This document shows, piece by piece, positions 36,030 to 47,865 of a stretch of 64,000 nt of DNA; position 1 is the first letter of the stretch; every line of letters begins with the position of its first letter. Below the pieces are notes generated by a model. The model ran no database searches and had not been told where the DNA came from. It worked only from the letters and a program-made list of their open reading frames with translations. Source of the DNA: Adiantum capillus-veneris (taxonomy: Eukaryota; Streptophyta; Polypodiopsida; Polypodiales; Pteridaceae). A program made the position numbers and the translations under genes. The stretch is from positions 127,121,018 through 127,185,017 of the forward strand of contig CM043968.1 in the NCBI GenBank assembly GCA_014529385.2, read 5' to 3'.

Positions 36030-37660
36030 TTTGCGTTTTTTTTTTACTTTTTGTCGCTAGCTCCAACCTAACTTATAATCTAAACTAACCAATAACCTAA
36101 ACTTAATCTAACCTAACATAACCTAGAACATATAACCTAACCTATAATCTATAACCTTAACCTAGCCTATAACCTAACATAACTGAAGTCCGTTTGCGTG
36201 TTTAGAAATACACGAGTTCGTTTGCATTTTTTCTACTATTAATTTGCCGCTAGCTCTAACCTAACCTATAATCTAGCCTAACCTATAACCTAAACATAAC
36301 CTAACCTAACATAACCCTAAACCTAAACCTAACCTATAGGCTAACCTAACCGAAGTCCATTTGCGTTTTTTGAAGTACACGAGTCATCTTTGAAGTTCGT
36401 TTGCATTTTATTTTCCGCTAGCACTAACCTAACCTATAACCTAACCTATAACCTAAACCTAACCTATACACTAACCTAACCGAAGTCCATTTGTATTTTT
36501 TGAAGTACACAAGTCATCTTCGAAGTCTGTTTGCAATTTTTCTACTATTAATTTTCCTCTAGCTCTAATCTAGCCTATAATCTAACCTAACATATAACCT
36601 AAACCTAACCTAATCGAAGTCTCTATGCCGTTTTTAAAGTACACTAGTCATCTTTGAAGTCCGTTTACATTTTTTCTACTATTAATTTGTTGCTAGCTCT
36701 AACCTAACGTATAATCTAGCATAACTTGTAACCTAAACCTAAACCTAACCTATAATCTAACCTGAACCTAACCTAATCGAAGTCCGTTTGCGTTTTTTGA
36801 AGTACATGAGTCATCTTCGAAGTCTGTTTGCGTACGTTTTTTCTACTATTAAATTGTCGTTATCTCTAACCTAACGTAACCTATAACCTAATCTAGCATA
36901 ACCTATAACCTAACTTAACCTATAACTTACCTATCTTATAACTTAAACCTAACCTATAACCTAACATAATCAAAGTCCGTCTGCGTTTTTTCTACTATTT
37001 GTCGCTAGCTCTTTTCCTAACCTATAACCTACACAATCTTGCATGGTGAATGGTGTGTATTCTAATCCAACCATTGCAACTATCAAGGTGTTATCTTAAA
37101 TAGATCTTCCTTTGATGAAACCTTGTTGGTGAGGAGTGTTACCCTTTTCCAGAGTGAGAGAGAGTCTTAGGACAATTAACTTGGTAGTAATTTTGTAATC
37201 TACTGACATCATGGTTATAAGACTCCAATGTTTCAGTTGGGAGCATCATATTTTTTTCGAACCAAACCTATAACCTAAACATTAACTTAACCTATAACCT
37301 AACCTAGCATTTTACATATATACAACCTATAACCTAACCTATAACATAACATGTTGCCTAAACCTAACCTATAATCTAGCTAACCTAGCCTATAACCTAT
37401 AACTTTAACCTAACATGGATGGTAATCTAACCTAATTAACGTCCTATAACCTAACCTAACCTAGAAACTAACCTAACATTTATAAAACCTAATCTAACCT
37501 ATAACATAAACCTAATCTAGCCTAACCTATGACCTAACTTAGCCTAACATATAATTAACCTAATTTAATTTATAGCCTAGCTATACCATAACCTAACCTA
37601 TAACTTAAACTAAACCTAGCCGAAACTATAACCTAAACCTCATCAATCGATTGCATAATT
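36030..37660. repeat. CCTAAC-rich satellite
   Basis: From 36020 to 37010, units of about 130-195 bp start GAAGTCCGTTTGCG and pass through TGAAGTACACGAGTCATC and CTACTATTAATTTGCCGCTA. Each ends in a variable run of CCTAACCTATAACC. After 37030 mostly the CCTAAC/CCTATAAC part continues, with a unique stretch at about 37030-37250. Telomere-like in look but not the plant CCCTAAA repeat. Confidence 0.9.
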
Positions 37661-38380
37661 TTGAAAACAACATAATTCAAAACATAATTTCTAAACAAGA
37701 CTTTTTCATAGCATAATTTTGAGACAACATAATTTCAAAAAACCATGACGAGATGGTTGAGTAATTTCATAACATAATTTCAAAGCATAATTTCAAAATA
37801 AAATTATCCCAAATTATAATTTCACAACACAAACCACAATTTCAAAACAAATTTTTTCCAAAGAATTTCCAAAGAATTTTATTTTTTCAATATATAAATT
37901 AATTTAATATGCATTAAAATTTCAAGCACTCATATGCAGCCTATTTGAGCAATAAAGGGTCTTGTAAATGTCCTTGAACTTGCAAACACACACACACACA
38001 CACACACTATGCCCTAAACCCTAAACCGACAAGCAAACTTGAAAAGCATCTCACCTTGGTGCTAGAGAGTAGTCCATAAGCAAGATTTTCACCTCCCGCA
38101 AGTTGTTAGGCAACAGATCTGCAATAGGTGAGGAGGAAGAGGGCAAGAGAAGAGGTACAAAAACTAGAGAAATGTGCAGGGAAAGACCCGCGGTTTTGTT
38201 TTTGCAAGTTCCGTCTCGATACAGGCATCGTTTCAGGCGTTGAAAAATTCATCTATATAGGAAGAGACATCGGTATAGGCACCGGAAGATACATCGGTAT
38301 AGGCATCGGAAATTCAAAAATGAAATATTTTAAAAATTTCATCTCCCTCCATACTTACCTACACATATATCGACACCCGC
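37661..38380. repeat. CACTA right subterminal region
   Basis: A-rich stretches repeating CATAATTTCAAAA (37660-37870), a CA microsatellite (37986-38007), then ATCGGTATAGGCACCGGAAG and a near-repeat (38268-38312). The short repeats near the end fit CACTA transposase-binding motifs by position. Confidence 0.6.
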
Positions 38381-38432
38381 GATAAACGCCGGTAATTTGG
38401 CATCGGAATTTAAGTGACCTCTTGTAGTGGTG
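38381..38432. repeat. CACTA terminal inverted repeat, right, and TSD GTG
   Basis: TTGTAGTG ends at 38429, followed by GTG (38430-38432), matching the left duplication. Confidence 0.85.
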
Positions 38433-39148
38433 TTCTAATATTGCTATTACAAGCAGGAATACACCCAGACAACACACACAAAGGTCACAAAGAAGACGAT
38501 CTGCACATATTGGGTCCAAGACACTCCCATACATGAGTGACCTCCTCCTTCATGTATGCGAGCCCAAAAGAGAGGTACATTTCACTTTGAGTTTGAAAAA
38601 AGGTACATTTCACTTTAAAATAGAGCTTGCATAGTCTAAGAGGGGTTTCCCTCCAAATTAAGAGATAAATGAGAGCTAAATATATTTTGCTATTATTATG
38701 GAAATAAAGGCCACGGGAAGTGAATGAGTATTTGTGTACACATCTACTACGTTTCCAACACACATCAATCATATATTAGATCATTTTCTCACCAACAAAA
38801 TATATGAGGCAAACAAAAAATAAAAATCATTATTTTAGAAATAGTAAGTAAAGAAGGTGAGTAGTGAAGTGTAAAACACTTCGCTCTTTATGTTGAGGTG
38901 GTGAGTTTATAGCCCCTTTTGTGGCAAGACTTTGAGGAGGGTTCCTACATGTGCAACGCCAACAGTGGCCAATGTTTCCTTTTTGTGTCAGCAATCTGTC
39001 AAGGTCTATGCCTTAGTTGTTTCCTTGCTTGTAAGGCTTAGAGTAGTCTTGTAGAATTCCATAGGTTTTGGGTGTTGGAGATAGAGGGATTCTTGGAGAT
39101 AGTCTATTGTTGATGTATCATTGCTGCACCTAAGCTCTAATACTAATA
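38433..39148 (-). other. Copia leader relic
   Basis: No coding is recognised. It ends, read on the minus strand, in TAGTATTAGAGCTTAGG (about 39145-39129), a decayed initiator-Met primer site. About 38870-39140 resembles 28160-28422, so two related leaders lie here. Confidence 0.5.
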
Positions 39149-39428
39149 TTTGTGCATGACAATATGCACACACAATGTGATTATACACAAATTTTAGAGA
39201 AAAGAAGATGTTATGGGTGGTTGTTGGGTTCAAAAAACACATGAAACTCTCTCTCAAACATGCTCACAAACAGCTAATAGATACTCACTCCATAATCACA
39301 CTCAACAAAATAACAAACAGACAACTTCAGATAGCAACGACGATGGAAAATAGTGAGAGACGACATGGCTATAAGAGTTTGAGGGCAATGAGAGATGGCA
39401 GGGGCAGTCAAAGATGGGATGCTTGCCT

Positions 39429-39436
<8 letters not shown>
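39149..39436. other. Possible degenerate copia LTR
   Basis: It starts TGTGCATGACAATATG just after the primer-like site. No partner or clear 3' end was found. Confidence 0.35.
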
Positions 39437-39495
<59 letters not shown>

Positions 39496-39612
39496 ACATG
39501 ATATATGGAGGTAGTAGTCGAGACATGATATGGAGAGGAGACTCGAAAGAGTGATGCTTGTGTAGTTGGGTAGTAGTAGAGACATGATATGGGGGGGGGG
39601 GGGGGGGGGGGG

Positions 39613-39665
<53 letters not shown>

Positions 39666-39779
39666 ACATCCATGTGTAATAAGAGTACATCACCCTTTCC
39701 TAACAAACACTGGATATATGGAGGATAAGAGTTAGGACAGGCTATGGAGAGGAGACTCGAAAGAGATGATGCTTGCATC

Positions 39780-39833
<54 letters not shown>
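39437..39833. repeat. TA, GA and poly-G arrays in a minisatellite
   Basis: Three related units, each with GGAGAGGAGACTCGAAAGAG and a long GA tract. One includes about 25 G in a row (39591-39615). Confidence 0.9.
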
Positions 39834-39836
<3 letters not shown>

Positions 39837-40890
39837 ATGCATGCATCATAAGAGTCCAACACCCTTTCCTAACTTTGTGATCATGTCTCTTGGCAAGAAT
39901 CTCTTTTGATTCCACTGAAATTAAGAAATTTCAAAATTGTGGTGACTTACTTGAGATTTTAAAAAAATATATAATATTTCCCCATACCAAACAATTGACG
40001 AAGTCAGCCTCTTGTGACCACGTCCCTCAACCTCTCCCTCTTTTGCCCTCTCAAACCAACTCCAGCTCTCCCTCCTTCCCATGCTACACATTGGGCAGCA
40101 AATGTCGAGAGTGTTGAAGTGCTAAACCGCACCTTGCAAGACAGAACGTGATAGAGAGAAATACTAGTAGGCCTGGCAAGGATTAGAGAGAGAGAGAGAG
40201 AGAGGTCTCTTCTCCTATTATTATTAAGTTTTGGATAAGAAATACACGTGAGCTTACGCCGCTCTCTTCTCTCCTTCGCATGCCTTTATCTCCCTTGTCA
40301 GTTGTCATATTGCAATGCCGTCTGTTACGTTGCAACAGCAGGTAAAAGATTTACGCATGACGTAAACATATCATGATAAATCATAGCATTTGATGTCACC
40401 AACCCGTGGCCTAATTTCATCATAAGTAGGAATTTAAGCTAAAAAATCACAAAGTAAGTATAGGCAGAATATTGGGGCATCATTGCTAAGCATTTAGATG
40501 CATTCGGGGTCAGAAACAACTAAGTCAAAATCTCACTATTGTTAATAATCGCATTTTTTTCCCATCATTTAAAGTGAGATTTGAGACCATAAACACATGT
40601 GCTTAAGTCTTATATAGTTGTCCTAGAAGTTTCATAGCATTCGGATGTCGTTTGATGCTGTAACGATCATGGTTTGCTTGTCGATTAGCGACTAGCTTTT
40701 GACAACTTAGGTCATTTGAGTGTAGCTTGAGTTAGATGCAAGTTGTCTATTGTTTTCCAAGAGATTGAGACCTCTTGTAGCCTCCATGCACTAGTTGAGT
40801 CAGCTTCGTCCCATGGATTGACAATTCTATTCGTGGTTCTTGCTATGTTTGCAATAAGATAAGAGTGAGGTTAGGAAACCCATCCACATT
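39834..40890 (+). other. Region upstream of gypsy-1 primer site, probably containing its 5' LTR
   Basis: No gene is seen. Because a primer site follows at 40891, the bases just before it should be the LTR end (AACCCATCCA). I could not find the LTR start or a partner LTR. Confidence 0.4.
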
Positions 40891-40910
40891 TGGTGCCATT
40901 GGGCCGGGGA
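40891..40910 (+). promoter_or_regulatory. Primer binding site of gypsy-1
   Basis: TGGTGCCATTGGGCCGGGGA resembles the Asp-tRNA-type site TGGCGCCGTTGCCGGGGA used by Athila/Tat elements, with two extra bases. Confidence 0.7.
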
Positions 40911-43040
40911 CGAGTAGACCTAAACTAGGGAAAACAAGAGTGTCTAGTGTAGTTATCCCTTAACTTCCTCTAGGATCACTTAGAGGTAAACTTTATCTTT
41001 AAAACCGCATAGCTTAAGAGTGTCGTCTTTTGCTGTGTAGAGGTAGCTTGGGATTGCTAAGTACCTTGTAGGATTGTAGAATTAGGTTGGGATTTTGAGA
41101 ATGATTGATGGAAAAGACAAGTTTAATATCAATGCTTAAGAAACCATAAAAAACAAGAAAACAATTGTTTGTGGACACCTTTTACAACCCAATTGAAGCA
41201 GAACCTAGGAGTAGGGTAAGTAGAATCCAAGGTGGGATCTCAAATCATTGCTGACTTTAAAAGAATCATCTGTGATTTGTTTATGTGAAGTTACAGAATT
41301 TCAGGTCTACGGATTGAAATAGCATCAAAAGACTGTCAATCACTGAAACCGATTGGAGATTATGCTCATAAAAGTTTTATGAACCAATGGGTAAGCGCAT
41401 AAGGATTGCACTTGAGGTAAATTTTCAAGAGTTGGAAAAATCTCAGATTATTTATATTTTCTTGAGAATTTAGACCAAATTGAGTTTTGACTTGACTCAG
41501 AGGCTTAAAACATGTCACAAAAGGACTAACCATTGAAAAAATTGCAAAAATTGTTCATTTTAGGCCAAAAGTAAATAATCGCAATTGTTTACATTTGGCT
41601 CAAAATTGATCAAGGTTGATACCAGAGACTCTATGCATGATTACAAACATCTTTTGTGAAAGTTCATAGAGTTTGGATTACAGAACATACCAAAAACTTA
41701 ATAAAAATTGAAATCTATACTGATTGTCGACGAGAAACTGAGTTTGACTTGATAAATCTTGTTCAAATTTTGTGAAACTTGACTCAAAGGCTTAGTTTAA
41801 AATGTTTAACATGTGTGTATGCTCAATTGATAAAAAATATGCTAAAATTTGACATATGTAAATAATCACGATTATTTACTTTTGTCCAAATTTCAAGTAT
41901 TTTTTGCCAACCAAGCATATCACAGGTTCTATCATGTTGTATTGAACACTCATATCAAATTTGGATCTTTAAAGTGAAAATTGTGGCGAGTGTTGTAAAG
42001 ACAATCTACAGACACTAAACTGTTGACAAATTGAGCAGGGTTTATCCAAACTTTGTGAAAGCTTTGCTAGGGAGCTTAAGCGTAGTTGCTTTACCTGTTT
42101 ATATCATCATCTTGGCAAGAAAATGCTAAAAAGTCCTAGAAGTAAAATTGTGATTATTTACATCTGTTCCATATTTGAGAGTTTTTGCCCAACTGAGTAT
42201 ACCATAGGGTCAAGCATATCAAGTAGACTACTCATATCAAGTTTGGTGGAATCTGGTTCACAAAAGTGAGACTTAATCAAGATTCTTGAAAACTCAGTCT
42301 ACGGACACAAAACAATTGATAACTTGGAAAAATCTTGTTCAAACTCAGTGAAACTTGTCCAAAGACTACAACCAGGTGTCTATATGGCAAAACAAGTCTA
42401 AAAACTGAGAAAAGTAAATAATTTTGATTATTTACTTTTGAGTCCCAGAGATAAGATTTTGGACTTTTGAACTTGTACAATGTTAGAGCAACATAATACA
42501 AGGTCACTGGTAAGTTTGAGTTCCATCGGATCCAAATGAATACAAGTTAACTCAGTTTCTAGGTTTTAGATTAGTCCTTTAGCTCTTTGCAAGGGTAGAA
42601 TTTAGAAATCTCATTTGCTGACTCACTTAGCTCAGATTGAAGTGATATACATAGACCAATCACAATAGTTAGCAAAAATTATACAGTCTTTGAGAGAAAA
42701 CAACTGACTTGGTTAAAACCGACACAGGACAGGTTGCAGGCAAAGGATTGGGAGCTTGACAGGAGTTGAATTCAAGTAAAGTGGAAAAACGAATAACAAT
42801 CCAATCCATCGATAAGTAATCTATCTAGGGCTTAACAAGTCTATATGAACCTTAGAGCTGGTCGTACACTAGCAAATCAAGGCATATTTGGAGAGACCGC
42901 TAGTAGGGTATCCACCAAAGAGAGTGTGAATCAAGGTGCTCAATTGGGCATAAAACTTTGAAGAAGTCTCAAACACTTATTTTGACTCAACATCTAAAAT
43001 TTCTTCCTATTCGACTCAATCAGGAGTGAGATATAAGCAC
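40911..43040 (+). other. Gypsy-1 leader with four diverged tandem units
   Basis: Long AT-rich leader. Around 41571, 41857, 42144 and 42414 the phrase GTAAATAATCGCAATTGTTTAC or a variant recurs about every 285 bp, each preceded by a GAAACTTGACTCAAAGGCTTA-like phrase, which shows old tandem duplication. The core phrase is itself nearly palindromic. Confidence 0.65.
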
Positions 43041-43116
43041 ATACTCATCTTTTATAAGACTAACGTCCATGGAGCTAAGGTTTACCTAGATCCTAATGAC
43101 CAGTTGATTTTCAAGA

Positions 43117-44360
43117 ATGGGTCAAAAAAACAATGGATTTGGGGATCCATTTGACCACTTAGCTAGCTTCAAGCAAGTGCTAAGAGCACAACGCATATTT
43201 GATTTCCACACTCAATTCGAGGGATTTGGAATGACTTTAGAAGGAAAAGATTTGACATGGTTCCAAAACATTCTACCAAGGGCAATCATGGATTTAAATA
43301 CATTAGCTCAGGGATTTGTAGCTGCATGCTCCAAAACATGAATCAAACATAACACAGTAGCTCAAATCTATATTTTCAAATAGAAACAAGGTGAGAGTCT
43401 GTTAGGGATTGTGCAACTAGGATGAAGCAATACATTAGATGATGCCCATAATTAGAAATACCAGCAGAAGAAAGGTTAGTGTCATTGTTTCTAGAAGGAT
43501 TTCTCAACAAAGAACTTCATGCTATACTGTATAGCAAGAAGCATACGACCCTAGAAGAGTGTGTATCAGATGTTATTGACTTGGGAGACAATTGTGATAT
43601 TTTCAATGAAGGAGATGTCCCTAAGTATACTCAGAGTGACAAAACAACATCCACAAAACCAACACAAGTGGGAACAACTACTGCAACACCACTTACAACC
43701 ATAGAAGACATGCTCAAAAGGATGAACAAAATGATAAATAATATGCAAAAAGATCCTATGAGAGGACCTGAGCAAGGAATACCTCAGAAAGGACAACCAA
43801 TCAGGCCGCAAAAATGGTATGTCATTGAGGGTAAATGGAAAACCATGAGACCAATAGAAGGAGTTATAGATGAACAAGCACTAGTGCATGTTACAACTTA
43901 TGTTGAGCCTAGTCCATCTACCATAATGGTAGAAGGAGAGTGGTATAATTCACATCCACCATCAATGGAAGAGCATGTGATTTATGCTACACCAGAGCTT
44001 ACACCGATGTACTTTGTAGCTAATCAAGGTGTTAGACCTTCAATGGTAAGACCCATGATTAAGCCAAAGACTGGACACTGCCATAATTGTGGTGCAGATG
44101 ATCATTGGAAAAATGAATGCCTAGAACTTGACAAGAACATTAAACCAGTTCAAGATTTTTTTACACAATGTTGTAAGAAGGGTGGACAATTTACCTCCTG
44201 ATATGGACATGGATATACAATCTTTGTATGGGGATTACGGCTTTGAATCATCAAGAATGTCTAATCCATTGACTCTAAAAACACTACCCTCTTACTTAGG
44301 AGACAACGAAGATGAGTCCATAGTGTGCAAAATCCCTCAGGTAAAAAGAGCGGAATAGAC
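43117..44360 (+). pseudogene. Gypsy-1 gag with CCHC knuckle
   Basis: The capsid part reads GDPFDHLASFKQVLRAQ, FEGFGMTLEGKDLTWFQNIL and NTLAQGFVAACS. A stop at about 43340 and a frame change separate it from MSLFLEGFLNKELHAILY and TLEECVSDVIDLGD. A zinc knuckle CHNCGADDHWKNEC lies near 44090. Another shift leads to LKTLPSYLGDNEDE, which is also present in gypsy-2. It is a Retrotrans_gag-type capsid, inactive because of the shifts. Confidence 0.75.
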
Positions 44361-44399
44361 ACTGGAGGTAGAGAACATCCATTCAATCATGTCAACAAC

Positions 44400-44957
44400 C
44401 ATTCAATGTACTCTTACCTTGGGAGAACTGTTAAAAATCAGACCATATTTACGGAATGATTTACCAAAAACTTTAGAGAAGGTGGGAATAACAAAGCGAA
44501 TCGCAAAAATTTGGATAAATTGAAACATAAATTGGATAGAAAAGAGATTAAATCCGCCCCTATGAACAAAGTTAGAGAATACTACAAAGGGGAATAAGGA
44601 AACACAACACTTCCTATGAGGTATAATGATGTAGAAACCATGGCAATACTGGACAGTGGGGCAGGCATAGTCATAGCCACAAAAGCAGTATGGGAATCAT
44701 GGGGAAAACCAACCATTAGACAAACTCGAATGAAATTACAATTGGAAGATGGATACATAGGAAAACCCCTAGGACTGCTTGAAAAAGTGATAGTTAGTTC
44801 TTGTGGAATTGATTATCAACATACATTTGTGATAAAGAACTTTGGAAAGAAACTTATGAAATCATCGTTGGGAAGGCCATTCATGCAGCAAGTACATTCA
44901 AGATTGGGGAAACAACTACCTGCACTTGAAGCAAGTGGGATCAATCACAAAGGTTAA
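44400..44957 (+). pseudogene. Gypsy-1 protease
   Basis: It reads TMAILDSGAGIVIATKAVWE with the catalytic DSG intact, then RMKLQLEDGYIGKPLGLLEK and VSSCGIDYQHTFVIKNFGKK. Upstream LTLGELLKIRPYL aligns with gypsy-2. Aspartic protease would cleave the polyprotein. The upstream junction is broken by stops near 44580. Confidence 0.8.
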
Positions 44958-46100
44958 TTTGAAAGATCACACTTCTTTAGATGTAATGAAAAAAACCATC
45001 CAAGAATTTGACTCAGTCTCTTCATCTGAATCAAAACTTCCATTTTGATTAAACAAAGACACACCTATTTGGATGTGTGGTCTCAAAAAACAGGAGTTTA
45101 AAACGAGGAGAATGTATCTTAGAAAGGGATTGCACAGATGAATCATATATACATGAAGCCTTTCCAGAGCATTTGTTTGAGCCATTTGAATGGACTCAAA
45201 TTTTGGCAACAATGGATGTGTGTGTAAATACATCTATGCCTACTCAATTTTGCAATGAGGATGGTTATGGCATAATTTCCATACAAATGATCTCAACCCT
45301 TCAAATTGAAGATGAAGTTCAAGAACCCAAGGACTTACTGAAAGCTCGACAAGTCTTTTTAGACCTCTATTATGATGCTACTGATGAGTTTGAAAAGCAT
45401 TCAGCTACATCTTATGATTTTGGATCTTAAAAAAAGAACATGTGAGAGCCCAACTACTCCTAAAAGGAGGAGAGGAAAAGTTTTTTGACTTTCCAAACCA
45501 AAAACCAAGGAGACAAAAATGCTATAGAAGGAAAAGAGAACAAAAAACTTGAAATCTAGACCTATGCCATCAATTTCTAGCAGAAACACATTTTCTGATG
45601 TAGATAGATGCACATGATTGTGTCAAAGAAAAAATCAGGGGTAGATATCCCTCATACAACAAGCAAGGAACATAAAAAACATCAAGGAAACTCAATCAAA
45701 ATCTAAGCACCAGGATGATGAATCATCCATGACATGGGTTGAACGAAAGAAAAATATCAAGAGTTGAAGAAAACTCTAAAGGAGGTGTATACCATTGAAA
45801 TGGAAACATCCTAGGAAGAGAATAAAGATATAGTGAGTGTTCCACCTCATTACAAGAAATATACTCTCCAAGATCAAAAGATCATAGTGGAACAACCTGT
45901 AACGGAACTAAGAAAGCAGGGTGAGTCATATGAAGGACCTAAAAATACAAAGAAAATAGATTTAGCCGAACCAGAAGAAGAGCCTAGACCTGTCTACATT
46001 GCGAACAACTTGACTGAAGAAGAAGAAGAAGAGATTTTGCTAAGCTTACTAAAAGAATATCAAGATGTCTTTGCTTGGTTAACCAAAAATAGAGTTTGAG
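44958..46100 (+). pseudogene. Gypsy-1 spacer and RT start
   Basis: VNLKDHTSLDVMKKTIQEFD and PFEWTQILATMDVCVN align with gypsy-2. Further on (45833-46099) LTEEEEEEILLSLLKEYQDV then FAW is the conserved entry to gypsy RT. The frame ends at 46100 before any RT active site. Confidence 0.7.
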
Positions 46101-46289
46101 GGGTCAAATGGCTTGGTATTTACAATCTAGAAGTGCCATTGCACCCCAGCTTCTGCAACTAGACTACCTACTTATTACAAATGATGTTTATAACCATAAT
46201 CTTTAGCATTTCATAACACTCAAAGAATAAGGATTTGTTGAGTTATGTTGTGTTGTTGACTTAGCACTCAGCACTCCCCCCAGCCAAAT
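46101..46289. other. Unassigned junction
   Basis: It contains CACTCCCCCCAGCCAAAT, which on the minus strand would look like a polypurine tract (46270-46285). No LTR partner was found. Confidence 0.3.
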
Positions 46290-46690
46290 TTATGTCATTC
46301 CTGACATGACCTGGTTGTCGATGTCAATGTGGTCTTTGTTGTCACTTTGTTGATGTTAAGAAAGTATAGGTTGTAGCCTTTGCACGAGCTTGTCTTATTC
46401 ATCCAATTCAATGTACATAGTCTTCACATGTTTTAGGAAAATCATAATAGATGACGAACATCTGCCAATTTTATATCTTTCTCATTTTTTAGAAACAACT
46501 TCTACAATCTATAGAACTGAATGATTAGCTTTCAGATCTTGTGAGCCAATGAAAACTTTGTAAGGATTCTGTAGAAACTGTCTGGCTAAATCTTCAACTT
46601 CTTTAGGCCAAGTTGCATTCCAATACTAAGTCTCTCTGTCAAGCCAAGTTTGGGAGACAATTTTTCTGATTTGAGGTTCAAAAACCATGC
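46290..46690 (-). pseudogene. DEAD-box RNA helicase fragment
   Basis: Reading leftward: FEPQIRKIVSQTWLDRET, a stop, then [20 protein letters not shown] and [17 protein letters not shown], followed by IVEVVSKNEKDIKL. These match the DBP2/p68-type core just before and after motif III (SAT, here NAT). A shorter block further on, RQARAKATTYTFLTSTK after a mutated HRIGR-like stretch, matches motif VI and its tail. The sequence between is deleted. No introns are visible in this stretch, which suggests a processed or transposon-captured copy. Stops show it is dead. Confidence 0.8.
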
Positions 46691-47563
46691 CCAAAATATC
46701 TTGCAAAGGTTGGTTTGTTGATGATTTGTGTCTACTCTTCTGCATTGGTGTCTCCTTTGTTTTTGCATCAAGGTGATCAAAGTTTCATTTTCCAATGTTA
46801 GCTTTTGTGTGATGTGTAAATCATTATACTACTTCTACTTGATATATGACTTAAATAAAGCCTGACAAACACTAGTTAATTTCCCAAGTTAGTAACTTGC
46901 TTCAAAAGGGATTTCTTTGACATCATTTCTCATCGATAAGCTATCATTGTCTATTTGTCTCCAAAACTCATATACATGATGTACAAGGTATATAGATGGC
47001 TATCATGGCTTCAGATTTGAAAAAAATTGCATCTTTGGCTAGCTAGCTAGCTTTTTTTTTTGAAACCCTTAGCTTGTGTTCTCTACTCATAGCCTCCTGA
47101 AAAAGTTTGGCTTGATTTGGACTTGTATTTGACACTTTTTTGGATTTCAATCTCGAGAATGACTGATGGCATCTCTAGCACCTTTCGGCTACCAAACACA
47201 TGTAGAACCAAAGATGATGATCAAAATGGGGCTGACCCTTGGTTGCCCCTACAAACATTGAGCGATCACAATAGATGACTGAACTGTCATTTTTGCCCCT
47301 TTTGTTCTTGTCAATACTGTTAGTCCCTTTTTTTCGTTAGGCTTCATTAAGTCACATACAAGATAGAAGATATACAATATAAATATCTACTCCCTGTATA
47401 CGGCCTTGCAGTTGCATGAAGTATCCGATAGGCAGCTTTACACTTGATGGGTGCTTTTGTTTAGTCTATCACCAACTTTCTTTGTCCTTGAAGGCCATCC
47501 CAAAGTGTTATGCCCATTCTATTATAGTCAAAGGCTGATTGGCATTATTTTCTTACCTTTGAC
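46691..47563. other. Non-coding stretch
   Basis: AT-rich, with a small CTAG run (about 47038-47053). No gene was found. It ends in TTGAC, the copia-2 target site. Confidence 0.4.
47559..47563. repeat. TSD TTGAC (left) of copia-2
   Basis: TTGAC precedes the LTR and recurs at 56327-56331. Confidence 0.95.
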
Positions 47564-47790
47564 TGTTGAAATTAGTGTTGCAGAGAAACACGCACAGCTT
47601 GGAGAAGACAAAGGAAGCTTGAGGCACACAATAGAGAGTGTTTCACTTAGTGTACAATGGAAAGATAGATAGCCCTAGAGTGATGGGCGTATATACAATG
47701 CTCGGGGGAAAAAACCTCCTAAAGAGGGGAAAAATGCCCCGGTGGTCCTAGTGTATTCATACACATCACTACCACATGTATATGGTAACA
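47564..47790 (-). repeat. LTR of copia-2 (left, 3' LTR)
   Basis: 227 bp from TGTTG to GGTAACA. On the minus strand CCAGGGGGGATT, the polypurine tract, abuts it at 47791-47802. Confidence 0.95.
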
Positions 47791-47865
47791 AATCCCCCCT
47801 GGAGTGATGCGGTGAACGAGAGCTGGCACATGAGTAAAGGGAAGTGCCATGCCCTGAGGACATGA

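Larger units (their letters stand above)
28423..38429 (-). mobile_element. En/Spm (CACTA) DNA transposon, decayed
   Basis: The left end CACTATAACATGTCAC and the inverted right end CACTACAAGAGGTCAC align with each other and continue with related sequence (TCGGTGC and CCGATGC). The 3-bp duplication GTG is perfect. Inside are minus-strand remains of a TNP1-like and a TNP2-like gene, subterminal short repeats, satellite DNA and a large palindrome. These features are diagnostic of CACTA. The coding is full of stops, so it is not autonomous. Confidence 0.9.
40891..46100 (+). mobile_element. Ty3/gypsy element 1, Tat/Athila-like, truncated
   Basis: The order is primer site, 2.2-kb leader, gag with knuckle, protease, spacer and the first bases of RT. 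RT, RNase H and integrase are absent. Frames are broken. A homologous element lies inverted at 57060-62150. Confidence 0.8.

Noticed and set aside
36030-37660. Interstitial telomere array
   Set aside because: Units are CCTAAC and CCTATAAC mixed with a GAAGTCC block, not the plant CCCTAAA repeat.
39302-39862. Ser-Leu and proline-rich ORF
   Set aside because: GA and G tracts read on the minus strand.
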